64,000 nucleotides of DNA. Origin: Paramacrobiotus metropolitanus (lineage: Eukaryota > Tardigrada > Eutardigrada > Parachela > Macrobiotidae). Below the pieces are notes generated by a model. The model ran no database searches. It worked only from the letters and a program-made list of their open reading frames with translations, and was not told where the DNA came from. Position 1 is the first letter of the stretch, and each line of letters opens with the position of its first letter. Positions 22,117 to 33,886 of this stretch are shown one piece after another. The DNA lies in assembly GCF_019649055.1 (NCBI RefSeq), contig NW_026570368.1, positions 62,001 to 126,000 of the forward strand. The letters are read 5' to 3'. Both the position numbers and the translations under genes were made by a program.

Positions 22117-24234
22117 CTGCGAAATATAATTATTGAATTTACCCAATGACAGTTTCCGATTTTTCGTTACAAAATAAATCAGGATAAAGTATGAGCGAAA
22201 ATTGTATAATTTATATATTATTTAAGCGCTTGAGCGGAAGCATGTCGGGCGAACCGTGCACAACGCACCGGGCAACAGATCTCACGCCATCATACGTAAT
22301 ATAGTGTGAGAAAAAAGGTGGTCGCGGAAATATGGTATCGGTCATTAAAGTGAAGCTGACAAATTGTAATACATACAGTATTAAGCCGCCAAATCCTTTA
22401 GGCAATTTACGGCTATGTAGGCGACCGCTCGGTACTGCTGACTACAAGCATTCCGAGTAACACCGCTTGAAAATTAAAAAAAAAATCACTGAAAATTTCT
22501 AGGCGTAATTGTTGTTTTAGCAGAATATCGAAACATCGATTTCCCAATATATTTTGGATTTTCCTTAATTAGATTTATTGAACCATTTTTTTCAGATTTA
22601 CGTAAATATTAGCCGAAATGCACAAAGTTTTTCTCACCGGATAAAGAATTCTCAAGTGTATATACATTTCCGGTGGGATGGGACTTCAGGAAGGGAAGAA
22701 ATAATGTAAAAAGATAAGCTTGGTAATAATTCCATCGGCAAATCATTCTGAATAATACAACAAGTTAATCGGATATTAAGGCGCCGTTTTAGAGTTTCTG
22801 TTTTAATTAAATTATAAGCCAATGGCTGAGACCGGCGTTAGCAGATGAACATGCGATATCCGGTTCCAAAAACGCGGATGATGCGGATGGAAAAATGATA
22901 ATAACAGAGGAGAATTTTGCGCAGAATTTCATGGATCGTTGGTTGATTTTCCACGCGTTATGAGTGCGACGGTATCTTAGCAGTAAAAGTGCTGAAACAT
23001 GACGCGTTAAGATCCTGTTCAGCAGGGTACTTTCTTTCGGCCTGCGTTCACTGGTGTTTGATTCCGCGCCGCTGGCAAACGTCTTCGCCGAATGTCAGAA
23101 TAGCTAATGAATATTACTACAAAAACACCCAGACAACTGTTTATGTTCCATAATTATGCGTGACTCACATGCACGTAGAATTTTATTCCGCCATATGAAT
23201 TATGCAGGATAAATACTTAATTAAAATAAAAACTGTAACGTAAATACAGAAATTATTTTAGAGCTTGTGTAGTAAATTACAGGAAAATTCCCTCGTGGAT
23301 TTATTAAAAAATTAAATCGATGCGTCGGAAAGATGGCTAATACAGATACAGTTTGTTGACAATCGGCAATCAACCTTAAATAACGATCACAATCACCAAG
23401 TCAGTGAAAGTGTGAAACGCTCGTTTAAGCCGACGATTATGCGGAACCGGAAAAACCGAAGCATGTATGCGCGCGCGCGTTGCATTGTCGCCTCCGGTAG
23501 TTTTAACACGGAACATGTTTGTACGATACATTCACTTAATTATTAATGCACAGGAAGTACTGTACATACGTTAAAGGTGGGTACAACGTAGAACTGTAAA
23601 CTGTAGATACTTTTATTACATTTTAACGCATAATGCGCAAACAACCGCTTCCCTGTTCGACCAGTTCTAACGCTTTATGCGTTATGAGACTGATATATTC
23701 GCACATTGTTCGTCGATTTTTTAATTAAATTTTTGACCGAAGATTGACCGGCCCATTCCCGATTTTTCGATACACCGAACGGCTGTTCGATCTATGGTAT
23801 CTGTGGCGTAGTGCAGTGGCACTGACGTCACGAGAATGTTGTGTCCTCTGTGACCTCTATCTGGTGTGTTGTCCAGCATGGCAACTGCGGTTGCAGTGTG
23901 CCACTGTTGTCCTGATGACAACAATCAGTTGGTTGTTTGCGCCCTCAGTGGCGGTTCATAATAAATACATTATGCCGCCACGTTCAAGTCGTGACAGTAT
24001 CTTTATTAATTACACAAGAAACAACATCTACAACGACTATTCGGCACAAATATGTATCTCGTATGAACCGGCGATTGCATTAATATTAGTTTTTACTGGG
24101 TACATAAATGTATTCCACAAAAAAGTCCTGCAACAAAAAAACGAAATCGAAGAACCCCTCAACGCGCTACGCATTTTGGTATCAGTGGCACATATTCTCC
24201 CAATAAAATCCTGGACAAAAACGTTAATACAAAA
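22117..24234. other. No gene assigned
   Basis: The missing 5' exons of the Thr-rich gene are probably here on the minus strand but none can be placed. A 164-codon plus-strand frame (23744-24238) lacks recognisable features and is not called. Confidence 0.4.
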
Positions 24235-26815
24235 CTAAACTCCCACCGTTGACCATTCAAACAACAGGATCCTGCTTAGCACCACCATCACAAGAACACT
24301 AAACATCCCCGCCACCGCTGGGCGGCCGGCCGTACCGGTATCAATGCACACCCGCCAGTTACTCCGCTCGGCCAGTTCCCGGTACGAACCCAGCGCCAGT
24401 CCCACGTGGGTAGTGTTATCGTCACCGAAACCGCGCAGATCGTACGCCGACGGGCTGAAGATGGCGTAGTGCCCGGCGGTGTTGAGGGTACTCAGCGGCT
24501 GATTGCTGTACTGGGATTGCTGTTGCTGATTCTGCTGCTGTTGATAATTGTTGTTGCTGTTGTAGTACGATGAGGTGCTTTGCTGGTATTGGTTGCTCTG
24601 ATATTGGTTGTTGTATTGGTTGTTGCCGCTGTTGTATTGGCTACCGCCCGTCCGACCAGTTTGGCCGTAGAAGCTGGAGGACGACGAGTAGGTGAGGTAA
24701 GAGTCGTTGCGGTTGCGCTTGCCGAACATGTGGTAGGTCTTGCGGGCACGGTCCATGGCGCCTGAGGGCAGATCAATGCGGACGTTCTGGAAGTTGTTGA
24801 TGGTCAGGTCGGCACTGAAGAGGCTGCTAGCGGTCAGCAGCATGTCCGTCAAGCGGCGCTTCTCCGCCAACGGTTTGTATCTGAAGCAGTGCAAAGAGTA
24901 ATGGAATACTAATAAAGCTTTGTCGATTTAACTGCTATACCGGCATGCCAAATTCACATAGTACCTACAAGTGCTCGAGAATGTACGAAGCGTAATAAGA
25001 TTTATCATTTGCAGTTTTGCATTTTCCGCATTATTTTGACTTAATCCAGAATTTTCAACGTATAATCATTTTACGTATGTACATTATTTTTCGTTGTACC
25101 AGTATGACTCCACTTTAAAACCAATGCCTAATTTCTTGCTTTACTGCAAATACAGTTAAAAAGTAATAATTGATGAAGACTGTTTATAAGCTGTGACTGT
25201 AATTTAGCTCTCTACTCTGTAATTTAATTTTACTGCGATAACAATGCATTAGTTTACCGGTTGGTGACGATGACGCCAGTGGCGTCATCGTCACCAATCA
25301 AAAAATTTTAAAACTAAAATTTAATTTCAACAAGCTCAGGTTTTCAGGTCAGGCTCAGGGTGAAGGGCATGAGGTTCAGGACAGGTTCAGGTTGATCGAC
25401 ACGGTGAGTTTCAGGGACAGGACAGGTTCAGGAAGAGAAAAATTGAAAAAGTACGGGTTCAGGGCAATATAGCCGTCCTGTTCCCAGCCCTAGACGCCAC
25501 CTTGCGCCTTCGCCAGACTGCAAGTTGAATACGAATCGATCCCCTGCGCCGTTCCAGAATTCGCCTGTCCGCACACCAAACAGAACATCCTCCGCTGCTC
25601 ATCGGGGATCTCGTTCAGCACCGTGTGCGACACGAACGCCACATCCCCCTTTCCGTCGCGCAGACAGTTCAACGCGCCCATCTCCCCGTCATACTTATTG
25701 TCCCCACCCCGCGCACACGACTGCTCACCGCGCTGACACCGGCGGCACAGCTTGGCCTTGTCGTCGGTCCACACGTTAGTATTGAGCTCGGCATCCGACA
25801 GACATGGCAGACAGGAGTCCCCGAAGAAATCTGCCGCCGCTCGGATATTCTGGCAGTCACTGTGTCCTAGGAGGCCGTTGCGGCGTAGCGCGTTAATGGG
25901 CAGCATGAAACCGTTAGCCTCGAAAACACCGCTAAAGCAGGCGTGCTTTCCGCGGAGGTCATTCAGGCTGCGGATGTTGGGATCGCGAACCAGAGCCACG
26001 GAGTAAGCCTCGTCGAAGATGGAGCTGCTGCTGCCCAGGCGGTCACGGCTAACGAAGCGCTCCTGAGCCAGCTGGATGGCGTTGAAGTGACTGTTGACAC
26101 AAGACATTAATTATACTCGTACATTTGAGAGATGCTTGAAAAACTGACTGTAAAATTCGATATAATATTGGGTACTTCAGTAAATAAAAATGAAAATTAT
26201 CAATAAGAACAACAAGACTAGTTATTGTTTATTAATATCGGGATAACTTGCTATCTATAAGAAAGATTATTATAAGATTATAACTTGCTATCTATAAGAA
26301 AGAAATCATTATTATTTAGGTATTAAAATATTACGCCCAATTAAAATTGATAAAAGGGATTTGCTTATGCTTAATTAAACGGAGTACGATTGAAGACGGT
26401 AATTTGTTCACAAAATAAATGGCAGACTGATCTGCTCGACACTTCTTTCTAAAGCAAGAAAGAGGTGGCTATCCATTACTACATACCTTCCGGCAAGGTC
26501 ACCAACATCGACCATCGCAAATATCAGTTTGGTTGGCGTTGATTTTAGTCAGACAGATATATGGATTCTTCACCGGTGGTTGACATTCGAGTTCAGGGCG
26601 GATGCGATGTGCCTGAATAGACGGTTTAAAAATCACCCAACTATAAATACATCTGTAGACCCGCCTGTCCGAGATGCGAGAAATCATGAAGTCTACCTGG
26701 AACGCTGGCTTCATTAGGCCGCACCTCTCCAGCTCCAGAGCGGAAGTAGTACACAATTTGGCACGTTCGGACGCACTGCAGACGATAGGATCTTCCAGAT
26801 ACGCCTTATACGAGC
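24235..26815 (-). CDS. GPI-anchored transferrin (melanotransferrin-like), partial gene
   Basis: Exons are 26815-26697, 26612-26487, 26090-25501 and a terminal exon of about 24880-24235; further small exons may lie between. The first has KLCTTSALELERC, matching a transferrin lobe start. The second has LECQPPVKNPYICLTKINAN, then, one frame over, MVDVGDLAGR. The third has SLNDLRGKHACFSGV, NGLLGHSDC, FFGDSCLPCLSD and MGALNCLRDGKGDVAFVSHT, the core of a lobe. The last has a Gln/Asn/Tyr/Ser-rich insert of ~70 residues, lobe-end sequence (HVGLALGSYRELAERSNWRVC) and a hydrophobic C-terminus (AVAGMFSVLVMVVLSRILLF) fitting a GPI signal. Transferrins bind ferric iron; GPI forms sit on the cell surface. 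The Tyr usual in D..DLYLAGR is absent, and an extra T near 26519 breaks the frame. The junction of exons 3 and 4 is not in phase. Confidence 0.75.
25261..25297. repeat. Perfect 17-bp-stem palindrome in transferrin intron
   Basis: TTGGTGACGATGACGCC (25261-25277), loop AGT, then its exact complement to 25297. It contains TGACG half-sites. It lies between transferrin exons 3 and 4, just beside a stretch rich in ttcagg repeats (25331-25460). Confidence 0.85.
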
Positions 26816-27135
26816 CTAAACGAAGTACAGAACACATTTAAAATCCCATTCTTTTATTTTCTGTTAATATAATCGTTTATTTTCAGCATAAAAGGTCATT
26901 TAACTGATACGAGAAAACTTGTGAGGCTGAAAAATTATGAGGCTGATTGTAAGGCAGTTTACAAACATCAAGTATCAACCGATATGTTGTATATGCGCGC
27001 TCGGGTTTAAAAGACAATGACCATTGCTAATTTATTTAGCATCTATTAACTTTGTATATCTAGAATTTTTTGGCATAATTATTCCATTAGTGACGACTAT
27101 CGGCTTCCTTACTATTCTATTTATTTACAGATCGA

Positions 27136-28065
27136 TCAAGAAGGTACTTTTATCGTTTTACCCAAATGATTATCCACGGTTAGCACCGTATCAAACTTGA
27201 AATTGACACCAGATGGCTGTGCGTTATCCCTGTAGCTGCCCACAAAGAGACTGGGGCTGGTCAACCGCTGCGGTCTCTGCTGGCCGCTGGACTGATACGA
27301 CAGATGGATTTCCCAGAATTTCTGTGCCGCATAACGGGCATACTGGAAGCTCTGTCGCGTAATCCACAGGCTGGACGGGATCCGGCCCACATGACACTCC
27401 GTCGACGATTCGTCCAGCATCCGCGCCTGCCCGGCATATCTGCTAACGAAACGAATAAGCTCCGCAAATGCCGGACCAAAGGTTCCAAAGGTCTCGACCG
27501 CCAGGGGATAAAGAAGATATCCCATTTCTTCCACAAACACGTACTTATGACGTTTCCTGTCTTCGGCTAAAAGCGCAACACTGCCGGATGCACTCGCGCA
27601 TGCCCGCACGTGCGATAAGGCTACTATGTCCCAACCTGTAGCGTCCCAAACGAGCGCTTTGCCATCACGTACAGGGACGAGAGTCATGTCGTCTGGCCGC
27701 GTATTGTTTATACCGGACAGTCCCAGTGGCTCGCTTTGACATGGATACCCAGCATGTTCCAGAGCCCGCTTTGTTACGTCGCTGAGTTCGACATGTCTAG
27801 GCCATCTTCCTCGGCTGCTGGAACAGGATAAGCCGTGGTGACCATTTGTTTCCACATGGCTTCCGCAGTTCACACAGTTGTGCTCTTCTACGACTGGAAG
27901 TCCAAACCTAAGTGCAATGCCAATACGCACTTCTTCATCCCGTAAGAACGTGCGCAAATTAGGTGCAGGCAAAGCATTTAGCCATGCGCCCGAATCACGG
28001 TGTAGTGCAGCTAAAAGTGCGGCTCTGTTCGCTTCGTCGGTGGTCGTCCGCTTCATTAACAACAC
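27136..28065 (-). mobile_element. LINE 3' fragment (post-RT region)
   Basis: An open frame of 309 codons. After SGAWLNALPAPNLRTFLRDE come CVNCGSHVETNGHHGLSC (zinc-knuckle), GRWPRHVELSDVTKRALEHA, GYPCQSEPLGLSG, NTRPDDMTLVPV, ALVWDATGWDIVALSH and YPLAVETFGTFGPA. This is the same region as in the fragment at 8077-8780 but is longer and in the opposite orientation; the two are clearly diverged. The reverse transcriptase domain should lie upstream (above 28065) and is not seen, so the copy is 5'-truncated. It lies upstream of the transferrin exons. Confidence 0.75.
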
Positions 28066-28127
28066 TCTTGGTCAATCAACGGTCGATCCCATGCCGACTG
28101 GAACTTTCTCTGATCCGTAGCAGAGGA

Positions 28128-30005
28128 TAAATCAGGTTTAAATAACAATGCGCGATTGTCAACCAGCCGATAATCGGCTACCTGCTCTGATTACAACTAA
28201 AATAAATTAAGTACAAAGACAAAATATGGGCTTAAACTAAATTATCATTTTTTATTTTATTATTTGATTTTGCGTGGTAATGCTATGGGTGTATTGTGTA
28301 CTTTTGGGCAGCTAATGTTGTCAACCATTGCAGGGTCATTGTGCGCGGTGGTCACTGCGGTGAACGGTTACTTCGGCTATTTTCAAATATGAAAGGCTTT
28401 AATATGTTTCAAAACGCTTATACTTATTGCAGTCGGTAATAATTTTTGTAGCAAAGTGACCATAAGCCGTTATTTCATCACCTTAACTGGGAAAAATTCT
28501 TTATTTGATTTTGTTTACTGCGTGGTGCTCGCTGATGTAAATATTGTGAATAAATGTAAAGTTTATTTGATTATTTTGTTTTGATTATTACATTTACGAA
28601 TGTACATAATAAATTAAATTCAGTAAAGACAAGAAAATACTTTTTGCAAAATTCTGAAAACTGGACGAAACCGGTTCAATGTGCCATAATGCAGCTCGCA
28701 CGCCCATGACGTGTTTAAATACTGTATTCTACACATTCCCTTGATTGCGCTTTAAACGGTATTACCACATGGTTGTGGAAAGGGAATGCTATCTAACTGC
28801 ACGCTACGTTAGAATACGAGAGGATGTTTTAAATGAGCAATGATTACGACGCTCAACTACCGGATCGAGATATTTAAGAGGTTAAGTAATTTATTAACAA
28901 GTAAGCTTATGTATGTTACGGTATTACCTGCAGTAGTTAAGAACCTGTTGCTGCGTGGCATTGACAACCACATCCGTCATTGGCCACTCCAACAATTTCA
29001 GCACATGGCGGTGCCGAAAGTATGGTTTTTGGCATTTGTAAATCTGGTCAGGACTGCATGCTTCGCTCCGTATCTTCCCGGTACACAGCGCCAGTACCAC
29101 CATGAGAAGAATATGCGCAATAAATGCCATTTTGTTCCACTGCATTGACAGCGATCAAGAAGAAAACGATAGTATGCAGGCTTGCAGCGCAGTGCAAGTG
29201 TGAATATTTTCGAGTTTTGTTTCTATAGATGCTATCGTTTATTATTAAAGATGTTTATCTTCGGAAATCAGTGCCTTGAGAAGTGAAACTGTCACGTTAC
29301 ATCGCGGGGAAAAGTGAACCTGTTTTGTAGAATGGTGCGTGATTATTTTGCACTTTGGAACGGAATCGCTCTTAATAATACGATACGCATCAGTGTTCGG
29401 CTTCTCTTTATCTCAGCCACAAAGGTTCTGTTTAGAAACAGTGGCGGAGTTCTCGGAGACGCCCGCACTCAGCCTTGCAGACTACTAGGAGATCGTTGAA
29501 GCAACGGAGTGTATGCCGCAGTGGGAGATGCGCAGTGGTTGAGAATTGGACTGATTATGGCGGATGCCTTCAGCATTCCGCATCGGCACTTCAGAGAAGT
29601 GGTTTTCCGAGCGGTGCATCTCCCTCACTGTAGTATTCTCGCAACGATTTTCGTAATCTTCCTTAAGGATACAAACCATATACGATGCGCCACAAAACAA
29701 AATTTTTTAAAATTGTTTATAGGCAAGGCAGATGAAAATGTGTTACATTAAAGATTAAATGAACGATTTAATCACAAAGCCAGAAAATGCACGCACGATC
29801 ATTTACAGTATTTACCGGTAAGTTGATAGACTTCTGAAACTGCCGGTTGTTTGACACGGCCATGCAGCTCACTTACTCACCACGCAAAAACTTTCGACTT
29901 CGTCAGGAAGGGACCGCAGCGGACCAGCATTGCCTTGAAGTGGGCAGTGGGCACCGATAATGAGCACATTCGGGCACAGTGAGTCAGTGACAGTGTGGCG
30001 ACAAC
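28128..30005. repeat. Segmental duplication, copy 1 (~1.9 kb)
   Basis: The direct duplicate of 49446-51352. Both begin with tcaggtttaaataacaatg and run colinearly through the small secreted-protein exon to about cgataatgagcacattcggg. Differences are scattered substitutions and small indels; copy 2 has an extra AAT-rich microsatellite near 50700. Confidence 0.9.
28924..29145 (-). CDS. First exon of a small secreted protein (duplicate 1)
   Basis: Starts MQWNKMAFIAHILLMVVLAL, a strong signal peptide (a second Met five residues in could also start it). The mature part has ACSPDQIYKCQKPYF, WPMTDVVVNATQQQVLNYC and one NAT glycosylation site. A donor TGCAG|GTAATA just before the stop indicates a spliced gene; later exons were not found. 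The duplicate at 50235-50456 keeps the frame with about ten amino-acid differences or fewer. Unknown family; secreted or luminal location inferred. Confidence 0.5.
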   Translation of the reverse strand: MQWNKMAFIAHILLMVVLALCTGKIRSEACSPDQIYKCQKPYFRHRHVLKLLEWPMTDVVVNATQQQVLNYCR

Positions 30006-30149
30006 TACAACCAAAAATGAAAGTCATTTTTACTATTGCAATTATCAGAATGAATTTAATTATTAGCAGACCGTTATTACGACAAGAACGACTATGTATG
30101 CAACGTTGTCATCGAGGACAATTTCTACACGAGTGCCGGCCGACCAAAC

Positions 30150-30770
30150 TACCGGTAGGGTGCCAGGGTCCAGTGTGCGGGGCCCGTAAGGCGAACGATT
30201 GACCGAGCAACCGGTACTGTCCAATGTGCGGAGCCCGGTAGGCGAACGATTGACCGAGCTACCGGTACTGTCCAATGTGCGGAGCCCGTTAGGCGAACGA
30301 TTGACCAAGCAACCGATACTTTTTAACTGGACCCGTTAGGTGAGCGGGTGACCAAGCTACCGGTAATGTCCAGTGTACCGGACCCGTTAGGTAAGCGGGT
30401 GACCGAGCTACCGGTACTAGTGCACAGATATAGAGCCCGTTAGGGGAACGAATGACCGAGCAGTCGGTACTGTCCAGTGCACAGAGCCCATTAGACGAAC
30501 GAATGACTAATATACCGGTACAGCCCAGCGTACGCGACCCGTTAGGTAGCGCGTGACCGAGCTACCAGTACTGTCCAGAGTGCGGGACCCGTTAGGTAAG
30601 CGGGTGACCGAGCTACCGGTACTGTCTAGTGTACGGCACTCGTTAGGTGACCGGGTGACCGAGCTACCGGTACTGTCCAGTGTACCGCACCCGTTAGGCA
30701 AGCGGGTGACCAAGCTGGCAGTTCTGTCCATTGCACAGATTCGTAACATACAGAACCAGTGACCGAGCTT
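30150..30770. repeat. 51-bp minisatellite, about 12 units
   Basis: Units built on gaccgagctaccggtactgt start near 30201, 30252, 30303, 30350, 30401, 30453, 30504, 30555, 30606, 30657, 30708 and 30761. Most are 51 bp; one is 47. Because 51 is 3 x 17, both strands read as 17-residue repeats over parts of the array (for example VTELPVLSSVRHPLGKR at 30603 on the plus strand). No start, signal or splice evidence supports a protein. Confidence 0.9.
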
Positions 30771-31762
30771 CCACTACCCAGATTGATTAGGTTAAGGTTC
30801 ACGGAATCGTGAATTCAGTTGTGAGAATTTATGGTATAAAATCCGTTTTTTGCGCTAATACGATGTACCGGTTATGCTTCGGTGAAATATTTTATTTTAA
30901 TAATTATTCATTGAAAACTAAATAAAGTGGCCGTTGACCAGAAGAAACCCGGAGGCGAAGCCGAGGCTGTTTCTTGTTGGACAGCAGCCTCTTGTCCAAC
31001 TTAGGCCACAGAGTGTGTATAAGAGAAAGCAGCCGATGCTTTTACACAACTACTGTCCATGTGATGTTTCTCTGAATTTCAAATCTGTTGTCTAAAATGT
31101 GCTGGCCATTGCAGTCTATAATAATAACTAGTAGGGGGTGGTATTACGACTATGGCTTGAATAGCTACAGGCACCCTGACAATGCCGTCGACGTAATGAC
31201 AATCATTTTGATATACAACAGTAGTACACCATTATTCTCGCATACGATAGTGGTAGCATACGCACCAGATCCAACCAAATGAACCGGCAAGGACGACCCG
31301 TGGTTACCAGAGGTCGGTTTGCTTGAACCAAAAATCCACTTCCGTACTCCATCTTCCAACCTTTCCGTGGTATTTCGCATCCAGCACTTCGTTTGGCATG
31401 GCGGAGTATGCATCTGATCACGGCAAATGTACAGAATCACGAACTGCATTGCACATCCAGCTATATCTTAGTTGGTTTACGTGGCAACATTGCCTGCTTA
31501 AAAATACCTCGATAATACTTATTAGTTATTACTATAATAATTTAGTTGCATTTGGTGAAGGTAGTCAAAACTCCTCCGCTTTGGCGTTTAAAGCGGGAGA
31601 GGTTTTGAAAGAAATGAATACTATCTGGCCGGGTTTTCGACTACGGGCTTTCAGAATATAATATTGGTTTGGGTCAGTCTTTTCTGGTTTGCCGGCTCTG
31701 GTGTATCCCATTCGTGGCTATATAAACCTGAATTAGGATAATTATAATTTTTCCTGAAACAG
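30771..31762. other. No gene recognised
   Basis: No domain seen. A Tudor-like first exon for the F-box locus at 31763 would be expected here by analogy with 53947-55963, and I could not identify one. Confidence 0.35.
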
Positions 31763-32832
31763 GAGCTGACGAACGTCGGCTAGCATGTCTGCCGTTGGAA
31801 ACCTTAGCTGAAATTTTGATGCACTTGGATGTCCATTCTCACGTTGCTGTCAAGCGGTAATTGTTTAGTGTTGCACATCCTTTTAATTTACACCTTTTAA
31901 GTGTTTCGCCTAAAACAGTTCCATCGCATGCTTTCGTGTTAACTGTAGAAGACCTGGTTGCTTTTGGATTAACTTGGCAGCGACCAGTTCAAGCGTAATT
32001 GTAGTTTATGGTAAAAATAACGGATTCATGATTGTATGAGAAATTCATATTACAATCGGCATCATGTAATCAAGTGTTTTTTCTGCAGAGTGTGCTCGTC
32101 ATGGCGACAGCTGTCTAATAGACCTGCGCTGTTGACTGGAATCTCCATTGACTTCAACAACTTCCGTCCGCCATCGGACCTACCGGCGCTCATCGATCTG
32201 TACCCCGTCGGTCTCCTGCTGGATCGCACCATCAGCCAACACACCAAAACCCTCACTCTGATCAACCTCTCCCCTGTTTTGTTCCACAAACCTTCAGCGC
32301 AGAAAGGGTTTATTACTCAGATTCTGCAGCTGCGCGGCACTCACTTGCTAGCCACAGTGCTGAAAAATTCTTCCATTTGCCCGACTCTAACGCCATCGCA
32401 TTTGAATTATCGCGATGCTCAGGGTATCGAAAGGGCTGGTTATCAGTTTTTTTCAGTATCCGAAATTTTGCGGCGCGTGCTTTCGGACGGGTGATAATTC
32501 GAGATTCGCTCCTGGATTTGACCGAATGGGACCAGTATTTGTCTACTAGCCAGGGCGGTGAGGTGTTTAAAATGCCGGGATATGTGGACTTCCAACCACG
32601 TCCACAGCTGGTAGTGCGTGTTTCTAGTTTGGAATTCACAGAGGATGCTGGGTGTGCTGACGTCAAATCGGAAACCGTTGACCGTCGCCTGACAGCGGCA
32701 TTGGCGCCTTCATGGCCTCCATTTGACGAGTGCGTTGTCGATCAGCTGGCACAGGTCCATGCGCACTGGGTGAATACGGTTGCCTATCCTGGAAAAGAGT
32801 GGAAGGGCTTGCGATTCGTTGTAGCACTGTAA
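31763..32832 (+). pseudogene. Tudor-like/F-box subfamily 2, copy K (frameshifted, 5' partial)
   Basis: Exon 31763-31856 (acceptor ctgaaacag) encodes CLPLETLAEILMHLDVHSHV and ends in phase 2 at CG|GTAATT. Exon 32089 onward (acceptor ttctgcag) completes Arg and gives VCSSWRQLSNRPAL. The F-box is therefore split at R-V-C exactly as in copy J. The exon has RTISQHTKTLTLINLS and LRGTHLLATVLKNSS, then shifts frame near 32370 into KFFHLPDSNAIAFELSRCSG and ends FDECVVDQLAQVHAHWVNTV, matching the end of copy J (YDKVAKVHAGRVQTLAYP). AATAAA lies at 32876. The shift, and the lack of a first exon, suggest a pseudogene. Confidence 0.65.
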
Positions 32833-33886
32833 GAGGCCCTTGTATATGTAAATGAAACTATGTTATGTATATGTAAATAAAACTATGTACTACTGTTGTC
32901 TCTATAAATGATACAAGTATAGCAGATCTACTTATCAATATTCTGTACTAAGTAGAAGTATTTACGTACGTAGTATTACAATTTTTACGAAAACAGTTGT
33001 ATTTGCTGCGCGCAATAACTGTACGAATATCAGTCTTACATGTTATGCACGAACCGCATAGCATCAACACGTATGCAATGTTAAACTAAGACATCAGAAA
33101 TATCTCAATAAAAGAGTGGCTACACTAAACTGTTCTAAGAATGCTGGCTGCGTTACCACGCTTTATTTCGTTACACAGCCATGCATTAGAAAAATGCTTT
33201 CTCCCGAACCTATGCGTATAAGTTTTTTATTAACTAGCGACACTTTAGCGGTAACGGTAAATCCAAATTTTCTTTTGTACCCTGTCTAACTTTATATTCA
33301 TCAATGCGTTGTTTGCGTTCGCATAATGAAGTTTGGGTGTTACTTTCAAATTCGCTGTAACTGTAAGTACTTCTTATGAAGTTTCAATTGCTGTTTACAT
33401 AGAAAATTATTGATTATCGACCGGAGCGCAGCGAAGGTCCTCTAATACAGAGAAAATAACAAAGTGTCTGTCTGTCTGTCCGTTACGGAAGCAGGAAATG
33501 ACGTCATACAAGGAAGTAAATGTGGTCAAATAAGGAAGTAACGGGACAGTACAAGGAAGTCCAAAATCCAGTATTACACTACTCTTAAGCATTAACTGGA
33601 TAACAATACTTTGAAGTATTGAGACCCAGTAATATTACCTTGGATACCACTAATCCTTATAAACATTATCCTTCAATACAACAGGAGCCAACACTAATCC
33701 TTCAATACAACAGGAGCCAACACTAACAAGCGTACGCAGCTGTATATGAAGTTCTTACTTAAATTAAAACATCTATGAAGTAAATTATATGTGTTACTAA
33801 GTATTACAATAGTAATACAAGTAATACATTCATTGTTGTGGTTTTGTCAGTAATGTTGACTGCAGTGGTTTCCACCGCACTGTAAA
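32833..33886. other. Spacer; possible Helitron 5' flank
   Basis: No gene. From about 33418 it contains a gtctgtctgtctgtccgt tract and repeated aaggaagta words. Near 33665-33725 there is a tandem duplication of ccttcaatacaacaggagcc. Confidence 0.4.

Noticed and set aside
23744-24238. A 164-codon plus-strand frame
   Set aside because: No motif, unlikely composition, and it ends against the minus-strand transferrin exon; treated as chance.
30553-30762. Reading the 51-bp minisatellite as a repetitive protein
   Set aside because: Open frames on both strands follow from the unit length; units of 47 and 52 bp break the frame and there is no start or splice context.
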